A stretch of 64,000 nucleotides of DNA, from positions 925,607 to 989,606 of the forward strand of contig CP136068.1 of NCBI GenBank assembly GCA_032622095.1, read 5' to 3'. Made by a program: the position numbers and the translations under genes. This DNA is from Siphonodentalium dalli (taxonomy: Eukaryota > Mollusca > Scaphopoda > Gadilida > Siphonodentaliidae). The notes beneath the pieces were generated by a model. It was given only the letters and a program-made list of their open reading frames with translations, was not told the origin of the DNA and did no database searches. Positions 1 through 11,020 of the stretch are shown here, piece after piece; within the stretch, counting starts at the first letter, position 1; the number at the start of each line of letters is the position of its first letter.

Positions 1-146
1 GGCTACTTCAAAAGTTCTTGTGGTTAAGCCCGAATTTAGTGTGCCTGAAAATGGAAATTAAATTTGATTCTAAATTTACCTGGTGCCGGTTATATTCTAC
101 GCTCCCACCCACAAATCAATATGAGCATGACTGTCTGGATTATGGA
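1..146. other. Flank without recognisable feature
   Basis: AT-rich sequence left of the first MITE. A short open frame exists but has no recognisable motif. Confidence 0.4.
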
Positions 147-150
147 TTAA

Positions 151-620
151 AGGTACTCAATCCGATAAAACTCCTCTCAATTACTATTTCAATGGCTTCG
201 GTGGGCAAAAATATTTGATTCGAGTCGAGGAAGTCACCCATCAAAGCTCAGATTTGTTAGATATCGATTTTAGAAATCTATTATTTTTCATTATCGGGAA
301 TACTTTCTGGCCCAAATCTCAGGCAAAATTGCGTTATTATTACCAATTGATTTTAGAGTTATCCATCCTTGTCTGTTTGAATAGAGTTTTGGTGTACAAA
401 TCTCGAGCAGGATACGAAATTGGCAGCAATTATTAGTACTCATCTCGAGAACATAACAAATTTCAAAAATCAATATCTAATAACTCTGAGCTTTGTTTGA
501 TGGGTTCCTCGAATCAAATATTTTTTACCCCCAAAGCCAAAGAAATAGTAATATAGGACCCTCGGATTGTTGTTGTTGGACTCTGTTGAGATGGGGACCC
601 TCTGTTCGGATTGAGTACCT
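151..620 (+). mobile_element. TTAA-flanked MITE, complete copy 1
   Basis: A 470-bp element with inverted ends AGGTACTCAATCCGA and TCGGATTGAGTACCT, flanked on both sides by TTAA. The two arms stay complementary for roughly 200 bp, so the element can fold back on itself. The centre has no coding capacity. TTAA target duplications are typical of the piggyBac superfamily, but the terminal bases (AGG) are not the usual piggyBac CCY, so the assignment to piggyBac is inference. Other copies lie at 4469-4937, 14494-14985, 36751-36970 and 40994-41356. Confidence 0.85.
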
Positions 621-868
621 TTAAGCTTGTATATTTAATACAACGCCATTACTAGATGATCGAATTTTGTAAATGGCATGCAACTAGATAGGAAATCTTG
701 AGTAATCTCCTGTTATCAATACTATTTATTTGAAATGTATCATTTGTATATTTATTTTCAATAAACATACATTTTAATGTATAACACTATATGTTTGTTA
801 TCCCAAACATTTATACCTGAAAAATATTGATCCTAGCCTCAATTTCACAGAAGTCGGTGTATCCAAAA

Positions 869-1135
869 CAGGGACGTGGCTACATGGTCTCCATTGGGGG
901 TGTATACACTGTTCCAATTGCACCCCCCCCCTGAACCAGACCAATGCAATTATCCCACCTTGAGTTGGAACTTTCCAACTGATATCTCAAGTTTTCCAAC
1001 TGAACTGTTGGAAATAAATGGTGTCAGTCACACATTATGGGTATTCCCCTTTCTTCATGTAGAATTCAGACCGTTTTGTTGGGTACTTTCATTGAGTAAG
1101 CAACTCCTCCCACAATTTCGAATATAGAGAATTGA
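869..1135 (+). mobile_element. hAT-type MITE left-end fragment
   Basis: It starts with CAGGGACGTGGCTA followed by a G-rich stretch and 'ttggaactttccaactga'-like segments, the same layout as the complete element at 42985-44098. No right end was found, so it is a truncated copy. Confidence 0.6.
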
Positions 1136-1289
1136 AACTTTAGAATATTGTTACCCATGTATTGTTTGTGTGCAACATGTATATGGACGACATAATTATT
1201 CTTCTTTCTTGACTCAAAAAACTTTTTGCCATTCTAATTTAAAAATTTTGAATGATTTTTACCAAAGTTTGTTTGTTTATCTGTTCCGA

Positions 1290-1990
1290 ATTCAATCCAT
1301 TGGCACGGGCTAAATGCCATACTGTTTGTCGGATCATTATGAAATTTGTCGTGAATGTTAATATTGACATGTAGATGGGAACGAGTCATTTTGGGGTCAT
1401 TCGGCCATAAAGCATGGCCACCCAGCAGCCGTCTTGGATTTTACTCATCGCATGACTAAATCCTTTGGCACGGGCTACATACAGGTTGTAACTTTGGTCG
1501 GATCATCATGAAATTTGTCGTGGATGTTAATATTGACACTGTAGCTCAACTTGGAATCCAGATGGGAACGAGTCATTTTGTGGTCATTCGGCCATAAAAC
1601 AAGGCCGCTGGCAGCCATCTTGGATTTTACTCTTTGCATGACTAAATCCTTTGGTACAGGCTACAAGTCGTAGCTGTTGACATTGACATATAGATGGTAA
1701 CGAGTCATTTTGGTGTCATTCGGCAAAAAAACATTGCTGCAGTAGCCATCATGAAATTTGTCGTGGATGTTAATATTGACATGCAGGTGGGAACATTTCA
1801 TTATGGTGTCATAGGGCCATAAAAAGTTGCCAGCAACCATCTTGGATTTTACTTTATATATATCTCTTCATGTTGATAATCTAGTATTACTTAGACCTTT
1901 CAACTTTCCACATTCCTAATGGCTCCATTGACTGTAACACATGAAATTATTCACTTTCCAAGTTGAGCTACAGTGTCATTGACACTTTCA
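1290..1990 (-). repeat. Reverse-orientation fragment of the 160-bp tandem-array element
   Basis: About 3.5 units that are reverse complements of the arrays at 52.6-56.7 kb (shared words include 'cccgtgctaaaggattt' and 'tccaagatggctgctgg' in complement). The end at 1961-1990 carries the inverted TAGCTCAACTT terminus and the palindrome GTGTCATTGACAC seen at 54.19 kb. The other end, with its hairpin tail, is missing. Confidence 0.8.
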
Positions 1991-2501
1991 TTTATGAACA
2001 CCCCTCCAAATTAATAATCGACCGTTCCAATATATACTTTTATAAAGAGCTGGAAGAATCAATTTAGTAAAGAAAGGCGGTTAATCAGTCTTTTGAGAAA
2101 TGCAAGTTTCCTTCGACTACAAGCTTCTAGTGATATATGTTGCGATAATTATACTTGAAATAACGATACTTACGGCATGCAATCACCCCATCCCTGCCAC
2201 GCACTTAGGTAACAGGATTACCTGTCCCTTCTGTCTGTTGCATGTTTCTTTTTCGAAAAAAAGTCTCAGCTTATATGCCAAATTTGTGGAGAATTATTTG
2301 AAGCTGGAGGGTTAACAAGCAATTCCATCAGGAAAGTTTACTTTCCTAGGCCGTTTGTTGCACTTATTACACACCTAAATTGCTATCATCATTTGTATGA
2401 TTATGTTACTTTAGTCGGTAATTTCTCCCAAATGCACTATATCGATCCCAATAGCTTGCTTGATGTAAATGACATCGTGCAAAATGACCTGACCAGCACT
2501 T
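1991..2501. other. Unassigned intergenic stretch
   Basis: AT-rich. It holds a 71-codon open frame with no motif that I recognise, and no repeat partner was found in the window. Confidence 0.4.
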
Positions 2502-3239
2502 CAGTAATGCCCTAAATAAACGACTGCTTAACTACAGCATAATGGGTAAAACTTTTCAGGATTTAGTCAGAAATATGGCGTGTTGCTATTCATCAGAAAG
2601 CTCTCAGTGTTTAAAGGGGTACTGTACGCCATTTTCATTAAATTTCCGGTGATAACAACGATCTAATATCGATAATATATAGAAACATATGTAATTTGAG
2701 TCGAAGATGTATTCTGTAAACGCTCAGGTTAATAGGCTATCTTAAAATTTTATAATTTAAAAGTTAATAATTTGATATAAATTGAATTTATGACTGGAGC
2801 CATAAAATGGCGTCAACTAAATTACGAATTTCCGTTTACAAGACGTAATCAAATAAAGTAATTGAGGGATACTGGATTGTTAAACCGATCGCACACACGA
2901 TCGTTTAAACATTATGATGATACGGGGAGAAAACTCAAGCCACTCACTGACTAGTGACGATATAATAACTTAAATGAGTATATGGGACTAGTATGCATAT
3001 AATATAACTTTTATTTGATTCATTTGGTTGAAAACTGTACAAAAATTACTCGACAACCACAATTTGTATTTTTGCATTCCGGTAAATTTGCCATCCGTAA
3101 CACTACTTCGTACTCAACATACTTTCAAATAATGGAAAAATTGTTACCTTATTCTCCGACTCGGAGACTATAGAAACCAACAACAACATTTTGGGTACAG
3201 TACTTCCCTTTAAGGATTTGATTATTTAGGGCATTACTG
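2502..3239 (+). mobile_element. TA-type MITE (CAGTAATGCCC family) with an inserted element
   Basis: The left end CAGTAATGCCCTAAATAA and right end TTATTTAGGGCATTACTG are inverted repeats, and TA follows the right end. The body matches the solo copy at 52173-52356 but is enlarged by a 595-bp TTAA-flanked insertion at 2615-3209. Confidence 0.8.
2615..3209 (+). mobile_element. TTAA-flanked MITE nested in TA-type MITE
   Basis: The ends are AGGGGTACTGTACG and (in complement) AGGGAAGTACTGTACCC, flanked by TTAA at 2611-2614 and 3210-3213. The interior is AT-rich and non-coding. It shares the AGG...TACT terminal design with the 151-620 family and looks like a sister subfamily. Confidence 0.75.
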
Positions 3240-3494
3240 TACAACAATAATTGAATGTTTTTTGTTGACTCGATAAATGTCCAGCATGGAAACCAAACAG
3301 AAATAATTTATTTATGCTAAAGAATATTGACTGTTGATGTGTAATAAACACAGGCATATGAAAAAGATAACAGTTCTTTTAGTAACACAACGCCACACCA
3401 AACGTGCAATAAAAATCACCACATCCAGACGTATATATGGTTCTGTCTATAACTAGTCATTAACCCTTTTCTATACTAAATATTCACGGATGAG
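3240..3494. other. Unassigned spacer
   Basis: AT-rich sequence between two TA-type MITEs. Nothing recognisable. Confidence 0.4.
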
Positions 3495-3911
3495 TACAGT
3501 AATGCCCTGAATAATCGACTCCTTAACCACAGAATTATGGGTAACTTTTCAGGATTTAGTCGGAAATATGGCTTGTTGCCATTCATGGAAAGCTCTTCAG
3601 TGGGCATCAGGCGCGTAGTTACGGGGGGGGGCACAGATTTCCAGTGCCCCCCAACAAAATTCCAAAAAATAGTCTTTCATATCTAATTATCATAGCCATC
3701 GACTGACCAATATAAATGTAGATTTAAACGCCATCATCTGCTATTTATACAAGCGCGAATATTCAATATTCAATATAGTAAATTTGTGTTTGACGTCGGC
3801 AGGTATGTCGGAACTTGATCTACGTTCCAGTGTGCACGGCGCGACCGGAATTTGGTTTATGACGTCGACCGGAATTTTGTTTACGTCGTATCCGTTGCCT
3901 TTTCCGTAAAT

Positions 3912-4118
3912 GGGCTATTTTGGCAATCAAAATATGTAATTACTAGACCTGAAACAATCATTGGATACGCCCCTGTATCCCATATACCTTAATTTTGACC
4001 TTTGACATTGATACTAGTGTCAAAGGTCATAATTAGATAGTACTCAAGATTCATGAATATTTCGCGCCCAAATCTAATTCATATCGACTCGACATTTCGA
4101 ACTGTCAATATTGGCAAA
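3912..4118 (+). repeat. Split direct repeat A1 (truncated)
   Basis: It matches 7819-8057 with few differences and lacks a stretch of about 30 bp present in A2 near 7968-8000. It holds the inverted motif TTTGACCTTTGACA / TGTCAAAGGTCA. The match to A2 ends at the RT junction, showing the deletion point. Confidence 0.9.
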
Positions 4119-5695
4119 TTGTTATAGACAAATTCCAGTTGATGTAGGGGATATTAATTTCTTGGGTTATAAATGGAATGGTGATATATATTTCGATAGA
4201 GTACTACCAATGGGACTGAGGAGTGGTGCTTTAGCATGTCAATCATTAACCGATTCCATAACTTACATGATGCAACAATCTGATTATAATTTAGTCAACT
4301 ACTTAGATGATCTAGCGGGGTGTCAGTCTGGGAAGGAAGAATCTGAAGCTGCATTTAATTATCTCAAACAGTTAGACAACTGTGGCTTAGAAGAAGCAGT
4401 AAACAAGAGCTGTTCTCCATCAAAAACAATGAAATTTTTGGGAATCATGTTTAATACCCATAATTTAAAGGTACTCAACCCGTAAAGAGGGTCCCCATCT
4501 CAACAGATTCCAACAACAACAATCCGATCAGAGGGTCCTATATTACTATTTCTTTGGCTTTGGGGGTAAAAAATATTTGATTCGAGTCGAGGAACCCATC
4601 AAACAAAGCTCAGAGTTATTAGATATTGATTTTTCAAATTTGTTATGTTCTCGAGATGAGTACCAATAACTGCCGTAATCTGCTCTGGATGTGTACTCCA
4701 AATCTATTCAAACAGACAAGGATGAATAACTCTAAAATCAAGTGGTAATTTTAACGCAATTTTGACTGAGTTCTGGGCCAGATAGTATTCCCGATAATGA
4801 AAAATAATAGATTTCTAAAATCGATATCTAACAAATCTGAGCTTTGATTGGTGACTTCCTCGACTCGAATCAAATATTTTTGACCCCCGAAGCCATTGAA
4901 ATAGTAATTGAGAGGAGTTTTATCGGGTTGAGTACCTTTAACACTGAGCATAGACAGAGTCAATGAAATTCTAGAATTAATTAATTCATGGTTAAAAAGG
5001 AAACGTGTGTTAAGAAAGGAATTGGAATCTTTGCTCGGAAAATTGAATTTTGTGTGAGGCCAGGGCGCTTGTTTGTGTCACGGCTACTTGCATGGTTGCG
5101 CACATTTCATTCAAGAAGGATAAAGGTTTCAATCCCGAAGTGCGTCCGAAAAGATCTGAAATGGTGGGAAAAGTTTCTAACTAATTATAATGGAGTATCT
5201 ATGATGATATTGGAGGAATGGTGTGAACCAGATGTAGAATTAGCCTGTGATGCAACTCTGCAGTCTTGTGGAGGAATAAGTTATAATGAGTGCTTTCACA
5301 GAAACTTTCCGTCATTCATTTTGAGAAAGAAATTGCATATAAATTGTTTAGAGCTTCTTACAATTGTTGTAAGTTTGAAATTATGGGGTAGTTATTATAC
5401 AGGTAAAAAAAAATTAGTTTTCTGTGATAACTCATCATCTGTTTCTGTGTTAAATTCAGGTGCCACGCATGATTCATTTATGCAGTCATGTTTGAGGGAA
5501 ATTGAATTTACAGCGGCCACTCATCAATTTGAAATTAAGGGCATACATATATCAGGAGCATTAAATAGAATTCCAGATTTGTTATCGAGATGGAATGAAA
5601 CCAATGCCAATAAATATAGAGAATTGATGATTGACCGTTCTGTTGAATTCCTGAGTTTTCCTGATGATATCTTCAAATTTACTCATGATTGGTGA
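4119..5695 (+). pseudogene. YR-retrotransposon reverse transcriptase / RNase H, interrupted
   Basis: The RT palm region is read from about 4119: NCYRQIPVDVGD, then LPMGLRSG and the catalytic YLDDLAG, then FLGIMF. The N-terminal RT fingers are absent because of the A1-RT deletion. At 4469 a TTAA-flanked MITE interrupts the frame. After it, the RT thumb/connection continues (SIDRVNEILELINSWL, ESLLGKL), then a frameshift near 5050 moves the reading frame to one that is open to 5695. That part has VRPGRLFVSRLL and an RNase H domain (ELACDATLQSCGG, NCLELL, VFCDNSSSVSVLNSG, LNRIPDLLSRW). The family makes cDNA from element RNA. The 3' end overlaps the recombinase frame by 7 bp. It is non-functional as it stands. 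Confidence 0.9.
4469..4937 (-). mobile_element. TTAA-flanked MITE, complete copy 2, inside RT
   Basis: A 469-bp element, inverted relative to the copy at 151-620, with TTAA at 4465-4468 and 4938-4941. The RT reading frame on the two sides stays in phase if the insert and one TTAA are subtracted, which confirms a clean insertion into coding sequence. Confidence 0.93.
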
Positions 5696-6681
5696 ATATC
5701 TTTAATCTTACAGATGTGGCTATGAAACAATTGAAAGCAGAAGTAACTTTATCTACACGAGCCGCGTTTGCCCCAGGAACTCTCAAGAATTTAAAGATTC
5801 AATTTGAATCCTTCTTGTTATTTTGTGTCCATTTTGATCTGGAGTCACTTCCTGCAACAAGTCAAGTGATTCAACTTTATGCACAATTTCTCAGTAGATC
5901 TTTTGTTTCAGTGGAAGCTATCAAAAATTATGTAGCTGGAGTAAAAACATTGCATTTACTCACAGATCATCCATTTCCATCTGACAGTTATCAATTAAAA
6001 TTACTTTTCAAGGGTATAGCTCGCTTGAATCCACATTCAGTTAAACAAGCCGAACCGATCACTCCTGAGATTTTATTGGAATTACACAATTTGCTTGATA
6101 TAAAAAAGCCAGTAGATGCTACATACTGGTGCTTGTTTGTGATAGCCTTCTTCACTTTTGCAAGGAAGTCAAATTTGGTCCCAGATTCTAAGATAGCATT
6201 TGATCCTGCTAAACAACTAACAAGAAGGGATATCATTTTTGATAATAATTTCATGATTGTGATCTTTAAATGGTCGAAAACTAATCAGTTTGGAGAAAGA
6301 AAGTTAGTAATACCATTGGTTCCAATTCCAAATTCACCACTTTGTCCAATATCTTCTTAATTCAACATGTGTGAATTGAATCCAGCCTCACAAGAAGAAC
6401 CAGCATTCTTTCTAAAAACTCCGAAGAATCCAATAACTTACCACAATTTTCAAAGTAAACTGAAATCATTGATATAAACTGGTAGGGACCCCGAGAGGTT
6501 TTCTACGCATTCATTCAGAAGGGGTGGTAGTACAGTGGCATTTAGGTGTGGAGTTCCATATGATATGATTCAAATTCATGGCGATTGGAAATCTGATGCG
6601 TACAAGCGATATTTAGAATTGAGTATTGATGATAGATCTCAGATGGCAAAAGTTCTTAAAGATTATATTTCTAAATTGTAA
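5689..6681 (+). pseudogene. Tyrosine recombinase (YR) of the plus-strand retrotransposon
   Basis: A site-specific recombinase of the DIRS/Ngaro class, which would integrate a circular cDNA. One reading frame runs from about 5689 to 6681 but has two in-frame TAA codons, at 6358-6360 and 6475-6477. Visible signatures are an N-terminal SAM-like core-binding half (APGTLKNLKIQFESF...), the first catalytic Arg in FFTFARKSNL, the HxxR block HSFRRGG near 6520, the His in HGDW and the nucleophile Tyr region DAYKRYLEL near 6600. All catalytic blocks survive, so only the stops inactivate it. There is no ATG at the upstream end of the frame. Expression as a fusion, a frameshift product or from an internal ATG is possible. 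Confidence 0.9.
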
Positions 6682-6743
6682 TGAGATGAAGAATTCCAAG
6701 GTTCCGAATGTTTTTCATGTTCACAGAGTAATTTTGTGTTTTA

Positions 6744-7277
6744 TTGCAGAAAGAGCTAATTAAGTCTGTTATCTTAATCTCAGATTCCATATGCAAATAT
6801 GTTGAAGGTGTGAATTTTACAGAAGTTATGGCGTATCGAGGGGCTTCAATAGAGCGGATAACCAATATTATTAAGAACAACAAGGGGAGTATCAGTTCCA
6901 AATATTTAATAGTTCACGTTGGAACCAATAACGTTCACTCACATAGTGTGAAGAAAATAAAAATTTTGTTCAGTTCCCTTATTACAGTGGTAAAAAAATA
7001 TACTCCATGTGAATTGATTATTTCTGCCTTGATATCAACACCAGTGGATTTTCAGAAAACAGAACATATTATCATAGATATTAACAAAGAATTGTTGTCT
7101 TTATGCCAAGAGAGGCATATACGATTTGTTAGAACGTATAGGTCTTTCGTCCATAACGGTACCCACACTCCTATCAGAGAGTTGTTTGCATATCAGGATG
7201 GTGGTCTGCATTTAAATTTTGATGGCACTAAAGTTCTGATAACTTTTTTCATTCAAGTGGTGAAACATCTACATTGA
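6744..7277 (+). CDS. SGNH/GDSL-like hydrolase of the YR retrotransposon
   Basis: About 177 codons open, downstream of the recombinase. SGNH blocks are visible: block I ILISDSICKYV (SDS in place of GDS, Ser kept), an Arg-Gly segment AYRGASIERI, block III VHVGTNNVHS with the catalytic-type Asn, and block V DGGLHLNFDG. In block V the residue three before His is Gly, with Asp one further upstream, so the catalytic Asp may be displaced or lost. Some Ngaro elements are known to carry such a hydrolase, and its role in the life cycle is unknown. The frame has no ATG at its start. The sequence ttttattgcag just before codon AAA at 6750 looks like a 3' splice site, so the product may be spliced from upstream element RNA. 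Broken catalysis remains possible. Confidence 0.8.
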   Translation: MQKELIKSVILISDSICKYVEGVNFTEVMAYRGASIERITNIIKNNKGSISSKYLIVHVGTNNVHSHSVKKIKILFSSLITVVKKYTPCELIISALISTPVDFQKTEHIIIDINKELLSLCQERHIRFVRTYRSFVHNGTHTPIRELFAYQDGGLHLNFDGTKVLITFFIQVVKHLH

Positions 7278-7609
7278 GTTTAACATGAATTTGTAGCATT
7301 GTTTTAAGTCATAAAGCAAATTGCAATACATGTATGTTTAATACATGAATAGTCACATATTATGTAATATTTAAGCAAGATACAGGCAAATGTACAATGT
7401 GTTGCATTATTTATCATTTATTATTGTGATTATATTGGTGTTTTCACAGAACTTGATACTGATGTCCTCTACCACTTTTCCTTTCAGGAGATAGTCTGAA
7501 CCACATCTTCTCCCAGGGTGATTAGAGGCTCAGATAGTACCTCTAACCTCTGGTCCATTTCCCTTCCCGGATGGCATCAATATTGAGTTCTCTGGAGGCC
7601 GATGGCTTG
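7278..7609 (+). other. 3' untranslated part of the YR element
   Basis: AT-rich, non-coding, between the SGNH stop and repeat B1. A more GC-balanced segment at 7480-7600 contains no recognised motif. Confidence 0.6.
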
Positions 7610-7818
7610 GCGGTTGAGAATCACAATCATTATCATAATTCATGGGTATATGGATGAGTGTATGTGCAACAGTGAGAGTAAGGAGAGTGTAAGTATTCAT
7701 ATTTATTCATATGTTATTATTGGAGATTTTATCTCAATAAATAATATTATTGCCAAAGTAGTCTTTGTTATCACACACCTGAAGTCCTATAATATCTTAA
7801 GTGAAGGGTGTGGTAATT
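7610..7818 (+). repeat. Split direct repeat B1
   Basis: 209 bp, nearly identical to 8336-8544 (one visible difference, cttaag versus cctaag, near the end). It abuts A2 directly. Confidence 0.92.
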
Positions 7819-8335
7819 GGGCTATTTTGGCAATCAAAATATGTAATTACTAGACCTGAAACAATCATTGGATACGCCCCTGTATTCTATATACCTTAAT
7901 TTTGACCTTTGACATTGATACTAGTGTCAAAGGTCATAATTAAATAGTACTCAAGATTCATGAATATTTCCCACAATACCTTGATCCATATAAATGCGTT
8001 TCGCGCCCAAATCTAATTCATATCGACTCGACATTTCGAACTGTCAACATTGGCAAAAAAATTTCCCACCCTCCCATCCCTATATATATATTAAACTGCG
8101 GGAGGCATTATTATTCCTTATATAAATGGTAATATAGGCTTACATATAAGATTAATGTTGAGATAATTTCGTTTGTATAAAGCCTTAGACTAACATGTAA
8201 AAGCTTAAAGTGGGTCTGAATGAAACATAATGATATCTAGTATATATGGCTATGAATTGAATAATTTATTTTATAATTTATTATTGTATAGTCAGATAGC
8301 TATCTGTGATAGCGAATAACTTGATGTTTTGTAAA
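7819..8335 (+). repeat. Split direct repeat A2 (full length)
   Basis: It starts gggctattttggcaatc, like A1. The first 240 bp match A1. The remaining 280 bp (8058-8335) have no counterpart upstream because A1 is truncated. Confidence 0.85.
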
Positions 8336-8544
8336 GCGGTTGAGAATCACAATCATTATCATAATTCATGGGTATATGGATGAGTGTATGTGCAACAGTG
8401 AGAGTAAGGAGAGTGTAAGTATTCATATTTATTCATATGTTATTATTGGAGATTTTATCTCAATAAATAATATTATTGCCAAAGTAGTCTTTGTTATCAC
8501 ACACCTGAAGTCCTATAATATCCTAAGTGAAGGGTGTGGTAATT
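8336..8544 (+). repeat. Split direct repeat B2
   Basis: Copy of B1. It ends ggtaatt at 8544, where hAT sequence resumes about 80 bp before the transposase start codon. Confidence 0.92.
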
Positions 8545-8623
8545 TTCAAATACTGTTATTTTTTAGAAGGTCAAGGGTAAACAAGTATTTAGCACGGTTT
8601 GTTTGAAATTGAATAGTAACGTC

Positions 8624-11020
8624 ATGAGCACAAAACCTCCGAAGAAGAAGAAGCCGCGGCCTGCTGGGCAACCAACCATAAACAATTTTCTTTCAAAGGT
8701 CACGAACCACAATTCCGACACATCAACTGAGCGCGATGCCAATAAGTTGAATAACGTTGTAGCCAGTATCAATGCCAATGGATCGATTACCAACGATGAT
8801 ATTATTGATAATATTGATATTGAGAGAAGTGAGAGCCCCGAAGCCGATATGCCTACTCCAACTACTAACATTGATATCGATATCCATGATATTTCTACTT
8901 CGCCAACCGAACCCCCACGCCAACCAGTACTGGGTTCATTTCCAACATCGCGGTTAACAGACAAATACAGATGTTTCACAAAATCATGGTACACCAAGTA
9001 TTCGTGGATTGAGTACAGCATCAGCAAAGATGCTGTCTTTTGTCAACCGTGTCGCTTCTTTGCCCCACAAGAGAAAGAGAAGGCATTTGTAGACGTTGGT
9101 TTTCGAAATTGGAAAAAGATTGGCGATAAATTAGAAAAACACAACTCTTCCAATGCACATAAGGACGCAGCTGTGGTCCTCAGAGAGATGCGGTCCAGTA
9201 TTCACTCCGGTCGCGGCACGATTGTCAATCAGATAGATCCTGTTGGCTCCCATTCGATGTTCGTCGAGAGAAACAGAGAGGTCCTAAAATGCATACTGGA
9301 CTTAGTAATATTCTGTGCCCAACAGGATATACCTTTAAGAGGCCACCGCGAGAGCGCTGATAGTGCCAATCAGGGGAATTTTCTTGAGCTACTGCAACTA
9401 ATCTTCAAATTCTCACCTGAACTAAAGCAGAAATATGATAGCCTTCCAAACAATGCCAAAATGACAAGTCCTGACATTCAAAACGATCTGCTAGACTGTG
9501 CAGCCAATGTGCTTCTCAACAGAATTAAGAAGGAGGTGTTAGAAGCCGAATATTATGCTATCATGGCAGATGAGTGCAAAGACGCATCGAAGAGGGAGAT
9601 CCTTGGAATATCTCTTCGTTATTATTACGATGGAACACTAAAAGAACGGGCCGTGGGGTTTGTTGAAACTGAAAGTCTGTGTGCCGATTCGTTAACCGAG
9701 TAAATTCTACAAACACTTGCAATATTCACTCTTGATCCTCAGAAATGTGTCGGGTTATCATTCGATGGGACACATGTCATGTCGGGTCGCAAAACTGGTG
9801 TACAGGCGTCTCTGAAAAAACGCAATATATACCCATTGCCATAGTCACCGACTAAACCTGGTCATGTACGTCGGCTGCCTGCCAATGTGACGTCGAGTTG
9901 AAACAACTGTTTGATGTGCTGGATGAATTGGACACATTTTTTACTGGTTCTAAAAGGCACGCGAAATTCGTTTCCCTACAGAAGGAACTTCGGCCAGGTT
10001 CAGCACCACTTGAATTGGCGTATTCATGTGATACCAGGTGGTCATCGAGATCCGTCGCGGCCGATCGAGTCCTTAGGCTCTTTTGTGTTATTACGGAGGC
10101 TCTGGACTTTTTTAAGGACGACACACAAACAGAAACACGCATTAAAGCACACGGTCTATCTGCACAAATCCGCAGCGCTGAATTTATGTTCCTGTTGGTC
10201 GCATTTAATAGGATCTTCCAATGCACTGATCAAGCGACGAAAAGCCCTCAGAAAGTCACAAACACAGTTGATACAACGATTGACTTGATATGTATTGCAA
10301 AAGAAACAATTGTTTCGTTCAAAAACGATGAGAACGTTGGCTTTAAGAAGACTAAAAATCTGTCTGACGAATTATGCACTAAATACAGCATCGAAAACGA
10401 CCCCAACAGCAAGCAAAAGGAAGATAAACATTCCGTCTCATTTCGACCAATCTGTAATGTTAGAAGGATGTGGTCATCGCATCTCTGATTTTGACAAGAA
10501 ACTGAAGAGACAATGGGTTTGTGCTCTGGAGACTATTATCTCAGAGATCGAAAATAGATTCGGTGAAGTACAAACAGGATTGATGAAAAGTACAATGGCT
10601 CTAAGACCAGGATCTCCCTCTTTTCTGCAAGTTGGTCTCCTCGCGGATATTTGCAAACGAGCGAATGTGGAACTTGACGATACAGAAATACCAACACTTC
10701 AAAAGTTCATCGACAGGCGAATTGCTCGTGGTGATGAGTTCGACTGTCTTTTGGGGATTATTACTATACTTGGTCCAGATACATTCCATAGTTTCCGTTC
10801 ATTATACACATACATGGTTACCCTCCCAATGACTAGTTGCAGCGTTGAGAGGATGTTTTCCACAATGAATCGCATCAAGACCAAAACACGCGCAAGCATG
10901 TTAACAACGCGGTTATCGAGTTTATCACTGCTTTCGTTTGATCATGAATTGGCTGATACCCTTGATCACGATGCCATCGTTGACGAGTTTAAGCTGAAGC
11001 CGCGTCGACTTGTCTTCTGA
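8624..11020 (+). pseudogene. hAT transposase with TTF zinc finger, broken
   Basis: Start ATG at 8624 follows the YR insertion. The N terminus is basic (PPKKKKPRP, a likely nuclear signal) and then QPTINNFL, which resembles a PCNA-binding PIP box. A TTF-type zinc finger follows (YSWIEYS, FCQPCRFF, GFRNWKK, LEKHNSSNAH). A DUF4371-like RNase H-fold segment has DECKDASKREILG. The frame stops at 9701-9703, continues in the same frame with GLSFDGTHVMSG to a stop at 9842, and appears to lack the following conserved His-rich stretch. A second frame (9898-10488) gives RHAKFVSLQKEL and CDTRWSSR, then a frameshift near 10450 leads to the C-terminal hAT dimerisation region (TLPMTSCSVERMFSTMNR) ending at 11020. 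The family cuts and pastes DNA with 8-bp duplications, matching the ends found here. At least one nonsense codon, one deletion and one or two frameshifts inactivate it. Confidence 0.92.

Larger units (their letters stand above)
3912..8544 (+). mobile_element. Ngaro-like tyrosine-recombinase retrotransposon with split direct repeats
   Basis: The layout is A1 (3912-4118), RT/RNase H, tyrosine recombinase, SGNH hydrolase, B1 (7610-7818), A2 (7819-8335), B2 (8336-8544). The A1...B1-A2-B2 arrangement is diagnostic of PAT/Ngaro-type YR retrotransposons. No methyltransferase domain is seen, which fits Ngaro rather than DIRS. No target duplication is visible at the hAT junctions, as expected for recombinase-mediated integration. 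A1 is truncated and runs straight into the middle of the RT, so a deletion removed the rest of A1, gag and the N-terminal RT. A 469-bp MITE sits inside the RT. Confidence 0.92.

Noticed and set aside
3498-3610. Independent solo MITE at 3.5 kb
   Set aside because: Its missing right end is found at 12406-12418 beyond the hAT element, so it is one split MITE.
10601-10899. Minus-strand frames over the hAT transposase
   Set aside because: Shadows of the plus-strand hAT coding sequence.
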